Shown piece by piece: positions 1 to 10,406 of a DNA stretch of 64,000 nt. Source of the stretch: Bretschneidera sinensis (lineage: Eukaryota; Streptophyta; Magnoliopsida; Brassicales; Akaniaceae); contig CM043703.1 of assembly GCA_023935145.1 (NCBI GenBank), positions 19,145,227 to 19,209,226 on the forward strand, in the 5' to 3' direction. Under the pieces are notes generated by a model. The model searched no databases and was not told the origin of the DNA. It was given only the letters and a program-made list of their open reading frames with translations. A program made the position numbers and the translations under genes. Each line of letters opens with the position of its first letter. Position 1 is the first letter of the stretch.

Positions 1-1746
1 GATTACATAATTGAAGAGTATCATTTTTTAATATGAATCTTAAACTTGGGTAAGGAAAGAATAAGGAAAGAAGTAAAGAATGAAAGAAAAATGAAGAAAG
101 GTGATAAAAGAGAGAATGAAACTTTTAGTACTATTTTCTTTTGCTTATATGTGTAACTAAATAAAATGAATGGTTGCTTATTAATTGTATACTGTTTTAA
201 ATACTATACTAAATGATATATATTTGTTTGTATAAATCTTCAGGTGTAATTGACAAACATAATAAGGGCAAAAGAATAATTTGAGACTAAATTGCGACGC
301 ATCGAAGGTGAGTTTCATATTACTCTTAGTAAGCATTATGAAATGAATGATCATGAAAGTGCCTTGATAGTTTGATGATAATTTTATTGATGCGTATACA
401 TAAAGAAATGATAATAGAAACATTACGATATGTTGGAAAATATGTTTTGGATTGAATGATGGTGATATGTTTGATTGTGGATTGTGTGTTGAGATAATTG
501 TTGCATTACAAGAAAATAATTTGTAATAAGATAATGGAAAGAATGATCTTGGAAAGGATATGATCCCACCTTGTGTAGGTTGTGACCTAGGTGAAAGGGA
601 TCCGAAAATGATAATACCTCACCTAGTGTAGGTTGCGACCTCGGTGGAGGAAATGGATGAATCTCGCCTAGTGTAGGTGTACCTAGGTGGAAAAGATGAT
701 AATACCTCACCTAGTGTAGGTTGTGACCTAGGTGGAGGAAATGGATGAATCTCGCCTAGGTCAAGTTGTACCTAGGTGGAGAAGATTATAATACCTCGCC
801 CAGTGCAGGTTATGGCCTTAGTGGAGGGAATGACTGAATCTCACCTAGCGTAGGTTGTACCTAGGTGGAGAAGATTATGGGACCCCGCCTAGAGTAAGTT
901 ATTACCTAGGTGGTGGGGATTTTATGAAATGAAAATGCTAAATGTACCGGTACATGGGGAGATGTCCCGTCATGATATAAATAAGGTCAAGAAATGGAGT
1001 AAATTTTAATATTTGAATAAATTATCATTCTTAGCATTTGCATTGCATGGTATCTTTATTAGAATGGTAATGTTGAGTTATTAAACATTAAATGATTGAA
1101 GTCTCCAATGATTGGTATATGAGGTTCAACTATGCAATGGAAGTATACTTTGTACCTTTGTAATAAATCTTAGACATGACTTTTATGAAATACAAGTGTT
1201 AAGTTCTTTGATAATTTATTTTATTCTAAAGAAAGACAAATGTTAGAATTTTTTTACATTATTGTGGATATAGTAACCGTTAATCTGAGTAAAATGATTA
1301 CTCACTGAGCTCTTTAGCTAATTCTTTATATATATATATTACACAAAAATCCTTTTGAACTTTGGAGATATCAAGTGAACAAGAGATTAAAAGAAAATTC
1401 TCTTAGGTGGATTGCAAGCAAAGAGTTTGTTAATTTTTTTTTTTCAATAATGAATGTACAAGTTATGTTTATATGTCTCCATTTTTGGAATGATGTATAA
1501 TTTAGTTTAATTTGGATGTGGAAAATGGAAAAGGTTGCATATTTGTAGACATTTGGTTTTATCCAAGAATATTTTGTATAAACTGTAAGTGAAGCTATGG
1601 TTGTATTTATATGTGTAAAATAAATCATAGAATTTACTAGTAAGATCCAGGTCACGGTTTTCTCCAGTTTTAAGTGCTCAATGTTCGAAGGTAATGGTGC
1701 CATTACGAACGGACCCATGCGGTTTTTTCGGGATAGGGTCGTTACA
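1..1746 (+). mobile_element. 3' portion of a Gypsy-type LTR (copy 1)
   Basis: The segment ends in GGGATAGGGTCGTTACA, and upstream has the ACTCACTGAGCT motif. Both are familiar from the ends of plant Ty3/Gypsy (Del/Tekay-like) LTRs. No primer-binding site follows the terminal CA at 1746, so this is a solo LTR or a 3' LTR, not a 5' LTR. Its left end is outside the window. It contains the hairpin array at 563-922. The Gypsy assignment rests on these motifs, because no coding domain is present. Confidence 0.5.
563..922 (+). repeat. Tandem array of about eight hairpin-forming units (copy 1)
   Basis: About eight imperfect units of roughly 43-54 bp follow one another. Each contains a CACCTAG-type arm, a TGTAGGTTGTG-type loop and a CCTAGGTGG-type arm, so each can fold into a short stem-loop. 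Neighbouring units alternate between two spacer types (ending ATGGATGAATCTC and GATGATAATACCTC), giving an ~88-bp dimer. The same array is at 6448-6807. Only the last unit or two survive in the third copy near 59990-60085. Confidence 0.85.
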
Positions 1747-2893
1747 GTTTCATTTCCGTGAATTCTAGAAATTAGCAATGTGTAAGTTTGTCCCGCTAAG
1801 GTCCGTACAATTAATTAGACTATCAAAGTAATTATGGATGGTTCAATCTTCTACTAGAGTGGTGGAAGAATCACTAGAACTTTTCCTTAATTTTCCTACT
1901 GATAAAAAATTTAGCATGAAGTGTGGAGCGTCGTTGGATGATTGTTATTCTATAACAAGTGTTCCTCAACAAGAGATCAAGGATGGTGGCTTTGGCAGGT
2001 TCAGATGATATGGCTGCTAATAATGAAGTCATGCCTCATAGAGATTCTCTAACGTAAGCATTCGTCATTTTTAGGAAGGAAAAAGTTAGTTCTAACGAAG
2101 CTTGACAAAAATTTGAATGGTCACTCACGTAAAAGAATGGCGAGAACTTCCAGGAAGGCCTAATATTAGTGAGAGGCACTTGAGGCTTAACGTACTACCT
2201 CTACTCATAACAAGGAAAAATCTACTAACACTTGGTTAAAGTAGTTAACACTCGATAATATAGAGCTCTGCAAATGTGATGCGTGCTTTTTGTTTTTAAT
2301 TTTTTAATTTTGGTTCTTGTCACACTGGTTTTTATTCCCTTTATTATCAATACGACGCTTGTCCTTCAATATATATATTTACTTACAATTACATAATTAG
2401 TAAAAAAAAGATTTTGAATTTTTTTTGTTTAATTCTCTTTAGTCTGATGTAATTCATTTAATATCTTGTACTTGACCAATGTTAGTTTGACAAGCAATTC
2501 ATTCTTCACTTTTTTTAAATATCGTTAATTTGGACTTCTAGTTGGGTTTTCTCGAATTTCATTAAAGGTTGGGTTTGGGTGCTCAAAATTTCAAAGTTAT
2601 TTGGGTTAGGGTTATTTCAGGTTTTAGGTAAGAGCTATATCGAATTTTGAGTGACTCGAGTCGGGTTCAAATTCAATAATATTATTTTAATTTATTTTTT
2701 TAGCTTATCTGATAGGTCAGGATGAGTTTTCTAGTCCTGATAGATTTTATCACGTCTTCTTAGTATACGTGTGCATGTGCGTGGGAGATAAAACATAATT
2801 GAATTAATGATGATAAATACAATGAATTCAATGTGATAGAAACTGAAGAAACATCTTAAATAGTAAATGCACTTCACCTTGTCTTTGTAATCC

Positions 2894-2901
2894 TATAAAT
2901 A
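2894..2901 (+). promoter_or_regulatory. TATA box of the prolamin-like gene
   Basis: TATAAATA lies 82 bp upstream of the ATG at 2983, a normal distance for a plant TATA box with a short 5' UTR. It is kept in the third copy (about 62098) but lies inside the deletion in copy 2. Confidence 0.6.
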
Positions 2902-2982
2902 AACATTTTTTTCTTGTAATTTAATCATATCAAAAGATCTTTCATCATCTAAAGCACAGGCAAATAAGTAGTATTAAATACC

Positions 2983-3354
2983 ATGACAAGTCTAAATATC
3001 AATTCAGTTACGATGATCATGTTTATGGCAGGTATAGCAATTTTGGTCTCGCATGGGTTTGCACAACAAGACATCATCGACAAACAACATTGCAAAACCC
3101 GGATGGACCTAAAATGTGCTATGGAGATTTTTCAAAATATATTTTGGGATCCGAAAAAAGTAATTATAGGTAAACAATGCTGCCAAAAACTTTTGGGCAT
3201 GAATGAAGTTTGCCACAATGCGTTCGTAGAACTGCAGGTCAACAGAAAACGTTATAAGGGAAAGGCATCTGAATACCGAAAAAATGGAAAACGAGCATGG
3301 AAAAAATGTGTGTCGATTCTGGGTAAGGTTCCAGGTGCGTCTTTTAAGAAATAG
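2983..3354 (+). CDS. Small secreted cysteine-rich protein, prolamin-like/ECA1 family
   Basis: A single-exon 123-residue protein. Residues 1-27 form a hydrophobic signal peptide (likely cleavage after SHGFA), so the product should be secreted. The mature part has six cysteines in the order C, C, CC, C, C (HCKT, LKCA, QCCQ, VCHN, KKCV), with a tryptophan just before the last one. This is the pattern of the prolamin-like domain of plant ECA1 gametogenesis-related proteins, usually expressed in the female gametophyte or other reproductive tissue. The C-terminus is strongly basic (RKRYKGK, YRKNGKRAWKK). The start is the first ATG after the TATA box and opens the signal peptide. Copies exist in pieces at 8766-8853 and with a frameshift at 62187-62557, so this is the only intact copy here. 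Family membership is likely; the exact function is unknown. Confidence 0.8.
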   Translation: MTSLNINSVTMIMFMAGIAILVSHGFAQQDIIDKQHCKTRMDLKCAMEIFQNIFWDPKKVIIGKQCCQKLLGMNEVCHNAFVELQVNRKRYKGKASEYRKNGKRAWKKCVSILGKVPGASFKK

Positions 3355-5000
3355 GTTTGATTATGTTGAAACATTGAAGAGCACTAATTGTAAAAATAAT
3401 ATTTTCATTCCTTTTGATGGAATTATATAAAAGGCATGCCTTTATTTATGAAACTTGTCGTTTACCTGCATTCACCATAAAGTAGAGAAGAATGATTATG
3501 TCCCAAAGAATAAGAGCAAATAAAAAAGCGAATAAATTAATGCGGAAAAAAATCACACAAATTTGATTCGGCCACCTCAATTTTTTTAAGAATTTTATTA
3601 ATTCAGTTGGATCATTAGAATTTAAATTCAAATGAAAAATGTAATTAATTTATGAATTTATCATAGCAAATTAGAACAAACCACAACTGCAAAAGTCAAC
3701 TCAAACAGATATTTTATTTATCCCCCGGTGGGCGCTGCTGTGAATGGCACATGCTTAAAACAATCACATCTTTCAAAATGCAAACAAACATTGAGGCTAA
3801 GCCTAGCCCATTTGAACGCTGCCCCAGCTAAACAGATTAAAGATCAATTCAAGGTGGCCTATTTGCCAAAGTTTAGGACTGTGAACCCCCAAAGTTGCAG
3901 AATGAGAAAAAAATTGTAGAAGAAAGCAATTATATATCCGGTGTAGGTTAGTCTTTTTCGGTACAGTTACAAAATCTTTCTTTTCCACTCAATTTTTTCG
4001 AAAATGCCATTCCTGATTTCTCCTTTATGCGTGCACATGATCTCACTGGATCGTTATACTTTTAATGATTTTGTAGTAGTTAATTATCGAGGGCTTATAT
4101 AACTAAACAACAATCCTGCAAGGTATAAGAACAATACAAATGACAGTTGAATAGATTGCTATCCTCAGTTGCAATTGTATGGGTAAGTATAATTAAATTT
4201 ATTACATTAAGTTTGTCCAATCAAGGGAACTTAGTTCCAATCAGTTGCATTTGCTTTCTTCATTCTCAGTCATTCGCGGAAGTACTTTGTTTGGTTTACA
4301 AGGTAAGGATGTTGTTGAAGGATAGGCTCCCAATAATCAGAAATATTCGGATTTTAAGTATGTTCAATAAGAAGTAAATGAGGAAGTTAGAAGCAGGCAA
4401 ACGAAAAGCGTGGCCAGTTGTGCCAGGTATTCTGAGCGTATTCCCATTATTCATGAACACTTTATTTCATAAGAAGTTATCTCATGAGAGGTTAGATCAA
4501 TGGGGGATTTCCGGGTGCTTCTGTCATTTTTTGATAAAGAAATGCATGACTCGCTGATGGATGGGGGTGTGTGGTTTAGCACATGATTCACTAAGGAGCC
4601 CTCTATGATCGTTAGTGAAAGATTTGTGTGGATGCATTATGAAGGCATTCAACTTCTGGCTTGAAATTGTAAAATTATTAAACAATAGCAGACTTGTTTG
4701 GCTGTTTCTGTTGATCCCTCTTTTTTGTAGAACTTGTGTTATTTTGATATACATTATGTTAATATTGAAACTAAATGTTTGTATTATAGTGCCTTGGCCT
4801 ATTGTTCAAAGAAATGACTATAGGCATATATTTCAAAGGGGTATTTTGATGGAAATTAAATAAATTTGGTATTGTTTTGCTCAGAAAAAAAAAAGTGATA
4901 AAGGGGGGTCTTCGTTGAATTAGTTGAAAAAAGAGAGGAAGGGACTCGCAGTTTCTTAAAAGAAAAGGAGAAGTGCAAAAGGGTAAAAGACCAAGGGGAG
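3355..5000. other. Non-coding flank of copy 1
   Basis: AT-rich sequence after the prolamin-like gene. Positions 3355-4285 recur in copy 2 (8854-9339 plus 14546-14957), and 3355-3653 recur in copy 3. Positions 4286-5000 are single-copy in the window. The open frames are short and have no recognisable product. I see no gene or RNA here. Confidence 0.5.
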
Positions 5001-7630
5001 TATATAAAGCCTAGTCTACATAGAATGCACTAGAAAACTCATTTGGTCTTCTTCATTTGCGGCAGAGGAGAGGGAGACAAGAGAGAGAGCAAAGTTTTAT
5101 TAAGCTTTTGGAGGAAAACCCATTTTTTTCATCAAACCAAAACACCATCACGTCAAGTTCTTTTGCCCCCAAACCTTGACCACCTCCTCCTGCCATCTTC
5201 CTCAACCGTCCGGCCAGGGAGGTGGGTCTCGACGAGTAGGCCACGGCGATTCCTGTCCTACACGCACGAGACAGGGAAGGAAAATCTAACTTGTTTCGTG
5301 GCTTTTTTTCATGCAGAAATTGAGGTATTTTCGAAAGGTGATCAACTACAAACATAAACTAGACTTCTTCAATTTAAGGTTACCTTTGTTTAAAGTCATT
5401 TGGATTTAATATGATGAAGTTATAAATTTTTAAATTTGAAGATTTTATGGTTAAATTCAGTTAAAAGTTTTAATTTGGTTCTTGTATAACATAATCTTGA
5501 GCTGCGTATTATTAGCGAATTATGCTTTGGGCTGAAAGTTTGAAAACCTTGTAGGAATTAAAATAACTCTCTCTAGGTAAGAGAGTTTCTTGATTTGGAA
5601 TTAATGTGCAGAAAAAAATATATTTTTTCATTCCTGTTAGAATTTTTAGTAACTACTCTAAGTTGAATTTTGAAATTAAAGTCTATATAAATTGCTAATT
5701 CTATGATATGAAGATGGGTAGATTTGAATGAAATCTTTTAGTTAGAAAAGTTTGAAGTGAGTAATGGATGCTTTGGTAACAAAATTATAGAAAATGAAGA
5801 TTTGGAAAATAAAGGAAAAAAGTCGATTTGAGTAATGTTTTTACCTAAGAAGTTTAAATTTTCTCCTCTTTTAAATTGAAATTTTGATTACATAATTGAA
5901 GAGTATCATTTTTTAATATGAATCTTAAACTTGGGTAAGGAAAGAATAAGGAAAGAAGTAAAGAATGAAAGAAAAATGAAGAAAGGTGATAAAAGAGAGA
6001 ATGAAACTTTTAGTACTATTTTCTTTTGCTTATATGTGTAACTAAATAAAATGAATGGTTGCTTATTAAGTGTTTACTGTTTTAAATACTATACTAAATG
6101 ATATATATTTGTTTGTATAAATCTTCAGGTGTAATTGACAAACATAATAAGGGCAAAAGAATAATTTGAGACTAAATTGCGACGCATCGAAGGTGAGTTT
6201 CATATTACTCTTAGTAAGCATTATGAAATGAATGATCATGAAAGTGCCTTGATAGTTTGATGATAATTTTATTGACGCGTATACATAAAGAAATGATAAT
6301 AGAAACATTACGATATGTTGGAAAATATGTTTTGGATTGAATGATGGTGATATGTTTGATTGTGGATTGTGTGTTGAGATAATTGTTGCATTACAAGAAA
6401 ATAATTTGTAATAAGATAATGGAAAGAATGATCTTGGAAAGGATATGATCCCACCTTGTGTAGGTTGTGACCTAGGTGAAAGGGATCCGAAAATGATAAT
6501 ACCTCACCTAGTGTAGGTTGCGACCTCGGTGGAGGAAATGGATGAATCTCGCCTAGTGTAGGTGTACCTAGGTGGAAAAGATGATAATACCTCACCTAGT
6601 GTAGGTTGTGACCTAGGTGGAGGAAATGGATGAATCTCGCCTAGGTCAAGTTGTACCTAGGTGGAGAAGATTATAATACCTCGCCCAGTGCAGGTTATGG
6701 CCTTAGTGGAGGGAATGACTGAATCTCACCTAGCGTAGGTTGTACCTAGGTGGAGAAGATTATGGGACCCCGCATAGAGTAAGTTATTACCTAGGTGGTG
6801 GGGATTTTATGAAATGAAAATGCTAAATGTACCGGTATATGGGGAGATGTCCCGTCATGATATAAATAAGGTCAAGAAATGGAGTAAATTTTAATATTTG
6901 AATAAATTATCATTCTTAGCATTTGCATTGCATGGTATCTTTATTAGAATGGTAATGTTGAGTTATTAAACATTAAATGATTGAAGTCTCCAATGATTGG
7001 TATATGAGGTTCAACTATGCAATGGAAGTATACTTTGTACCTTTGTAATAAATCTTAGACATGACTTTTATGAAATACAAGTGTTAAGTTCTTTGATAAT
7101 TTATTTTATTCTAAAGAAAGACAAATGTTAGAATTTTTTTACATTATTGTGGATATAGTAACCGTTAATCTGAGTAAAATGATTACTCACTGAGCTCTTT
7201 AGCTAATTCTTTATATATATATATTACACAAAAATCCTTTTGAACTTTGGAGATATCAAGTGAACGAGAGATTAAAAGAAAATTCTCTTAGGTGGATTGC
7301 AAGCAAAGAGTTTGTTAATTTTTTTTTTTTCAATAATGAATGTACAAGTTATGTTTATATGTCTCCATTTTTGGAATGATGTATAATTTAGTTTAATTTG
7401 GATGTGGAAAATGGAAAAGGTTGCATATTTGTAGACATTTGGTTTTATCCAAGAATATTTTGTATAAACTGTAAGTGAAGCTATGGTTGTATTTATGTGT
7501 AAAATAAATCATAGAATTTACTAGTAAGATCCAGGTCACGGTTTTCTCCAGTTTTAAGTGCTCAATGTTCGAAGGTAATGGTGCCATTACGAACGGACCC
7601 ATGCGGTTTTTTCGGGATAGGGTCGTTACA
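5001..7630 (+). mobile_element. Gypsy-type LTR of copy 2 (left end unresolved)
   Basis: The last ~1.75 kb (5886-7630) matches the LTR of copy 1 and ends in the same GGGTCGTTACA, followed by the same flank. A TATA box (TATATAAA, 5001-5008) and a GC-richer leader near 5060-5300 suggest that the LTR promoter and R region lie upstream, so the LTR probably begins somewhat before 5001. No PBS follows 7630, which argues for a solo LTR. The exact left end and target duplication were not found. Confidence 0.45.
6448..6807 (+). repeat. Tandem array of hairpin units (copy 2)
   Basis: Same array as at 563-922, unit for unit, with rare substitutions (for example CGCATAG for CGCCTAG in the last unit). It must have been duplicated with the segment and not expanded independently. 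Confidence 0.8.
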
Positions 7631-8765
7631 GTTTCATTTCCGTGAATTCTAGAAATTAGCAATGTGTAAGTTTGTCCCGCTAAGGTCCGTACAATTAATT
7701 AGACTATCAAAGTAATTATGGATGGTTCAATCTTCTACTAGAGTGGTGGAAGAATCACTAGAACTTTTCCTTAATTTTCCTACTGATAAAAAATTTAGCA
7801 TGAAGTGTGGAGCGTCGTTGGATGATTGTTATTCTATAACAAGTGTTCCTCAACAAGAGATCAAGGATGGTGGCTTTGGCAGGTTCAGATGATATGGCTG
7901 CTAATAATGAAGTCATGCCTCATAGAGATTCTCTAACGTAAGCATTCGTCATTTTTAGGAAGGAAAAAGTTAGTTCTAACGAAGCTTGACAAAAATTTGA
8001 ATGGTCACTCACGTAAAAGAATGGCGAGAACTTCCAGGAAGGCCTAATATTAGTGAGAGGCACTTGAGGCTTAACGTACTACCTCTACTCATAACAAGGA
8101 AAAATCTACTAACACTTGGTTAAAGTAGTTAACACTCGATAATATAGAGCTCTGCAAATGTGATGCGTGCTTTTTGTTTTTAATTTTTTAATTTTGGTTC
8201 TTGTCACACTGGTTTTTATTCCCTTTATTATCAATACGACGCTTGTCCTTCAATATATATATTTACTTACAATTACATAATTAGTAAAAAAAAGATTTTG
8301 AATTTTTTTTGTTTAATTCTCTTTAGTCTGATGTAATTCATTTAATATCTTGTACTTGACCAATGTTAGTTTGACAAGCAATTCATTCTTCACTTTTTTT
8401 AAATATCGTTAATTTGGACTTCTAGTTGGGTTTTCTCGAATTTCATTAAAGGTTGGGTTTGGGTGCTCAAAATTTCAAAGTTATTTGGGTTAGGGTTATT
8501 TCAGGTTTTAGGTAAGAGCTATATCGAATTTTGAGTGACTCAAGTCGGGTTCAAATTCAATAATATTATTTTAATTTATTTTTTTAGCTTATCTGATAGG
8601 TCAGGATGAGTTTTCTAGTCCTGATAGATTTTATCACGTCTTCTTAGTATACGTGTGCATGTGCGTGGGAGATAAAACATAATTGAATTAATGATGATAA
8701 ATACAATGAATTCAATGTGATAGAAACTGAAGAAACATCTTAAATAGTAAATGCACTTCACCTTG

Positions 8766-8853
8766 CCATAATACGTTCGTAGAACTGCAGGTCAACAGAA
8801 AACGTTATAAGGGAAAGGCATCTGAATACCAAAAAAATGGAAAACGAGCAATT
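8766..8853 (+). pseudogene. Remnant of the prolamin-like gene in copy 2
   Basis: Matches copy 1 positions ~3212-3295, a piece of the 3' half of the gene (the VELQVNRKRYKGKASEY region). A first deletion removed copy 1 positions ~2881-3211: TATA box, start codon, signal peptide and the first cysteines. A second removed ~3296-3385: the final cysteine region and the stop codon. The junctions share short matches (TTG; GAGCA), as expected of microhomology-mediated deletion. Not functional. Confidence 0.8.
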
Positions 8854-9339
8854 GCAAAAATAATATTTTCATTCATTTTGATGAAATTATATAAAAGGCA
8901 TGCCTTCATTTATGAAACTTGTCGTTTACCCGCTTTCACCATAAAGTAGAGAAGAATGATTGTGTCACAAAGAATAAAACCAAATAAAAAACCAAATAAA
9001 TGTATGCGGAAAAAAATCACACAAATTTGATTCGGCCATCACAATTTTTTTCAGAATTTTATTAATTCAGTTGGATCATTAAAATTTAAATTCAAATGAA
9101 AAATATAATTAATTTGTGAATGTATTATAGGAAATTAGAACAAATCACCACTGCAAAAGTCAGCTCAAACTGATACTTTATTTATCCCCCGGTGGGCGCT
9201 GCTGTGAATGGCACATGCTTAAAATAATCACATCTTTCAAAATGCAAACAAACATTGAGACGAAGCCTAGCCCATTTGAACGCTGCCTCAGCTAAACAGA
9301 TTAAAGATCAATTCAAGGTGGCCTATTAGCCAAAGTTTA

Positions 9340-10166
9340 TGTTGTTATTTGTCTAAGTTTCAAACATATCCAAACATGGTCTAAAGTTGGTTAAAGTCCA
9401 AACCAATTGTGGGATATCAAAGTTCAGCAAGTTATAAGGTTTCACATATGTGTGTGCTTCAATTTTGAGCGTGGGAAGGTCAGGCACACTGCTATGGAAG
9501 TTTCTGCCCACAGGCAGGAGGTGTGCGCACAGCATCAGGAGGCTGCAGCACCAGGTCACGCCGCAGCACACAGCACCACACCAAAGCGCACAGCATCACT
9601 TGGAGAGTGATGTAGGGCTGAGATTAAAGGAAGAACATGATCAAAGGGTCAAGAATGATTCACAAGATTGTCCAAGAATTAAGAGGCTATAAAAAGGGTT
9701 TCTTAGCCTCATTTCAAGTGGTGAAAAAGGTGTGTGAGAGAACCACACAGGTTGTGACATTGTGAGATCATTGTAAACACAAGAGAGAATTGTGTGAGAG
9801 ACATAAACAAAAGAGGAACTCTTGTAGTGAGGCTGGTTGTAAAGAAAAAAGGTTAGTAAAGAATTGATAGAAAGCATTGTAATAGGTCTATCACTTTCTC
9901 GTTCTCTTCTTGTTTCTTCAAGAACTTGGATTCTTGAAGGGGATTGCTGTAACTTTGTAAGAACCATTGAGATAGTGCAGAGAGTTCGGAGGAACTCACG
10001 GGGACGTAGGCACATTGCCGAACCTCGACAACAAATTACTTGTCTTCTTTCTTTCTTTGATTTTCTGTTCTTGAGTTCGATTACTGAAATTCTTTCTACA
10101 AGTCATTCAAGACTTGGGTGTTTGGAAGATCACCACCTGGGCATCTTGTCAAGGTGATTTCCAACA
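9340..10166 (+). repeat. 5' LTR of element A
   Basis: 827 bp starting TGTTGTTATTTG and ending TTTCCAACA. A TATAAAA motif lies at 9688-9694. A CAGCA/CACAGC-rich stretch lies near 9510-9600 in the presumed U3 region. The same LTR occurs at 13719, 18269, 23242 and, inverted, 63094. Confidence 0.92.
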
Positions 10167-10167
10167 G

Positions 10168-10179
10168 TGGTATCAGAGC
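10168..10179 (+). promoter_or_regulatory. Primer-binding site of element A
   Basis: TGGTATCAGAGC starts two bases after the 5' LTR and is complementary to the 3' end of initiator tRNA-Met, the usual primer of plant Copia elements. Confidence 0.9.
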
Positions 10180-10406
10180 ACAGCAGCTGGTTATCGGAAC
10201 AAGAAGTAGAAGGTACGGAGCCAAGACTCCAAGAATCAAAGATCAAACTTCTTGGGTGAATCAAGAACGGTTAAAGATCAAGATCCGGTCGTGTTCTTGA
10301 AGGTTGATTCAAGAACGGTGTTAAAGATCCATCTTCGATCTGTGTTCTTGAGGTTAAAGAAAGTAGTTGTGGTTAGTGCACAAATCTGGGATCTTGTCCG
10401 CAAAAG

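Larger units (their letters stand above)
1..4285 (+). repeat. Tandem segmental duplication, copy 1 (may extend left of window)
   Basis: Position 1 onward is repeated from 5886 with only scattered substitutions (offset 5885). The copies stay alignable to about 4285 here and 14957 in copy 2, once the deletions and the Copia insertion in copy 2 are allowed for. A third, more diverged copy of positions ~800-3653 lies at 59977-62857. The unit holds the 3' part of a long LTR, then a prolamin-like gene and its flanks. Sequence 4286-5885 has no visible partner in the window. Unequal exchange between LTRs is a plausible origin, but the breakpoints are not resolved. Confidence 0.85.

Noticed and set aside
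1371..1778. Open frame on the minus strand of up to 135 codons, repeated near 7393 and 60709
   Set aside because: It is the reverse of the LTR terminus. It recurs because the LTR recurs, differs in length between copies, and has no protein-like features.
5043..5357. Overlapping ~100-codon frames on both strands
   Set aside because: They lie in the GC-richer leader of the Gypsy-type LTR, downstream of its TATA box. No domain and no support from duplicated copies.
9407..9610. 67-codon frame conserved in all five A/B-family LTRs
   Set aside because: Conservation follows from LTR identity. The frame lies in the presumed U3 upstream of the TATA box, with no evidence of translation.
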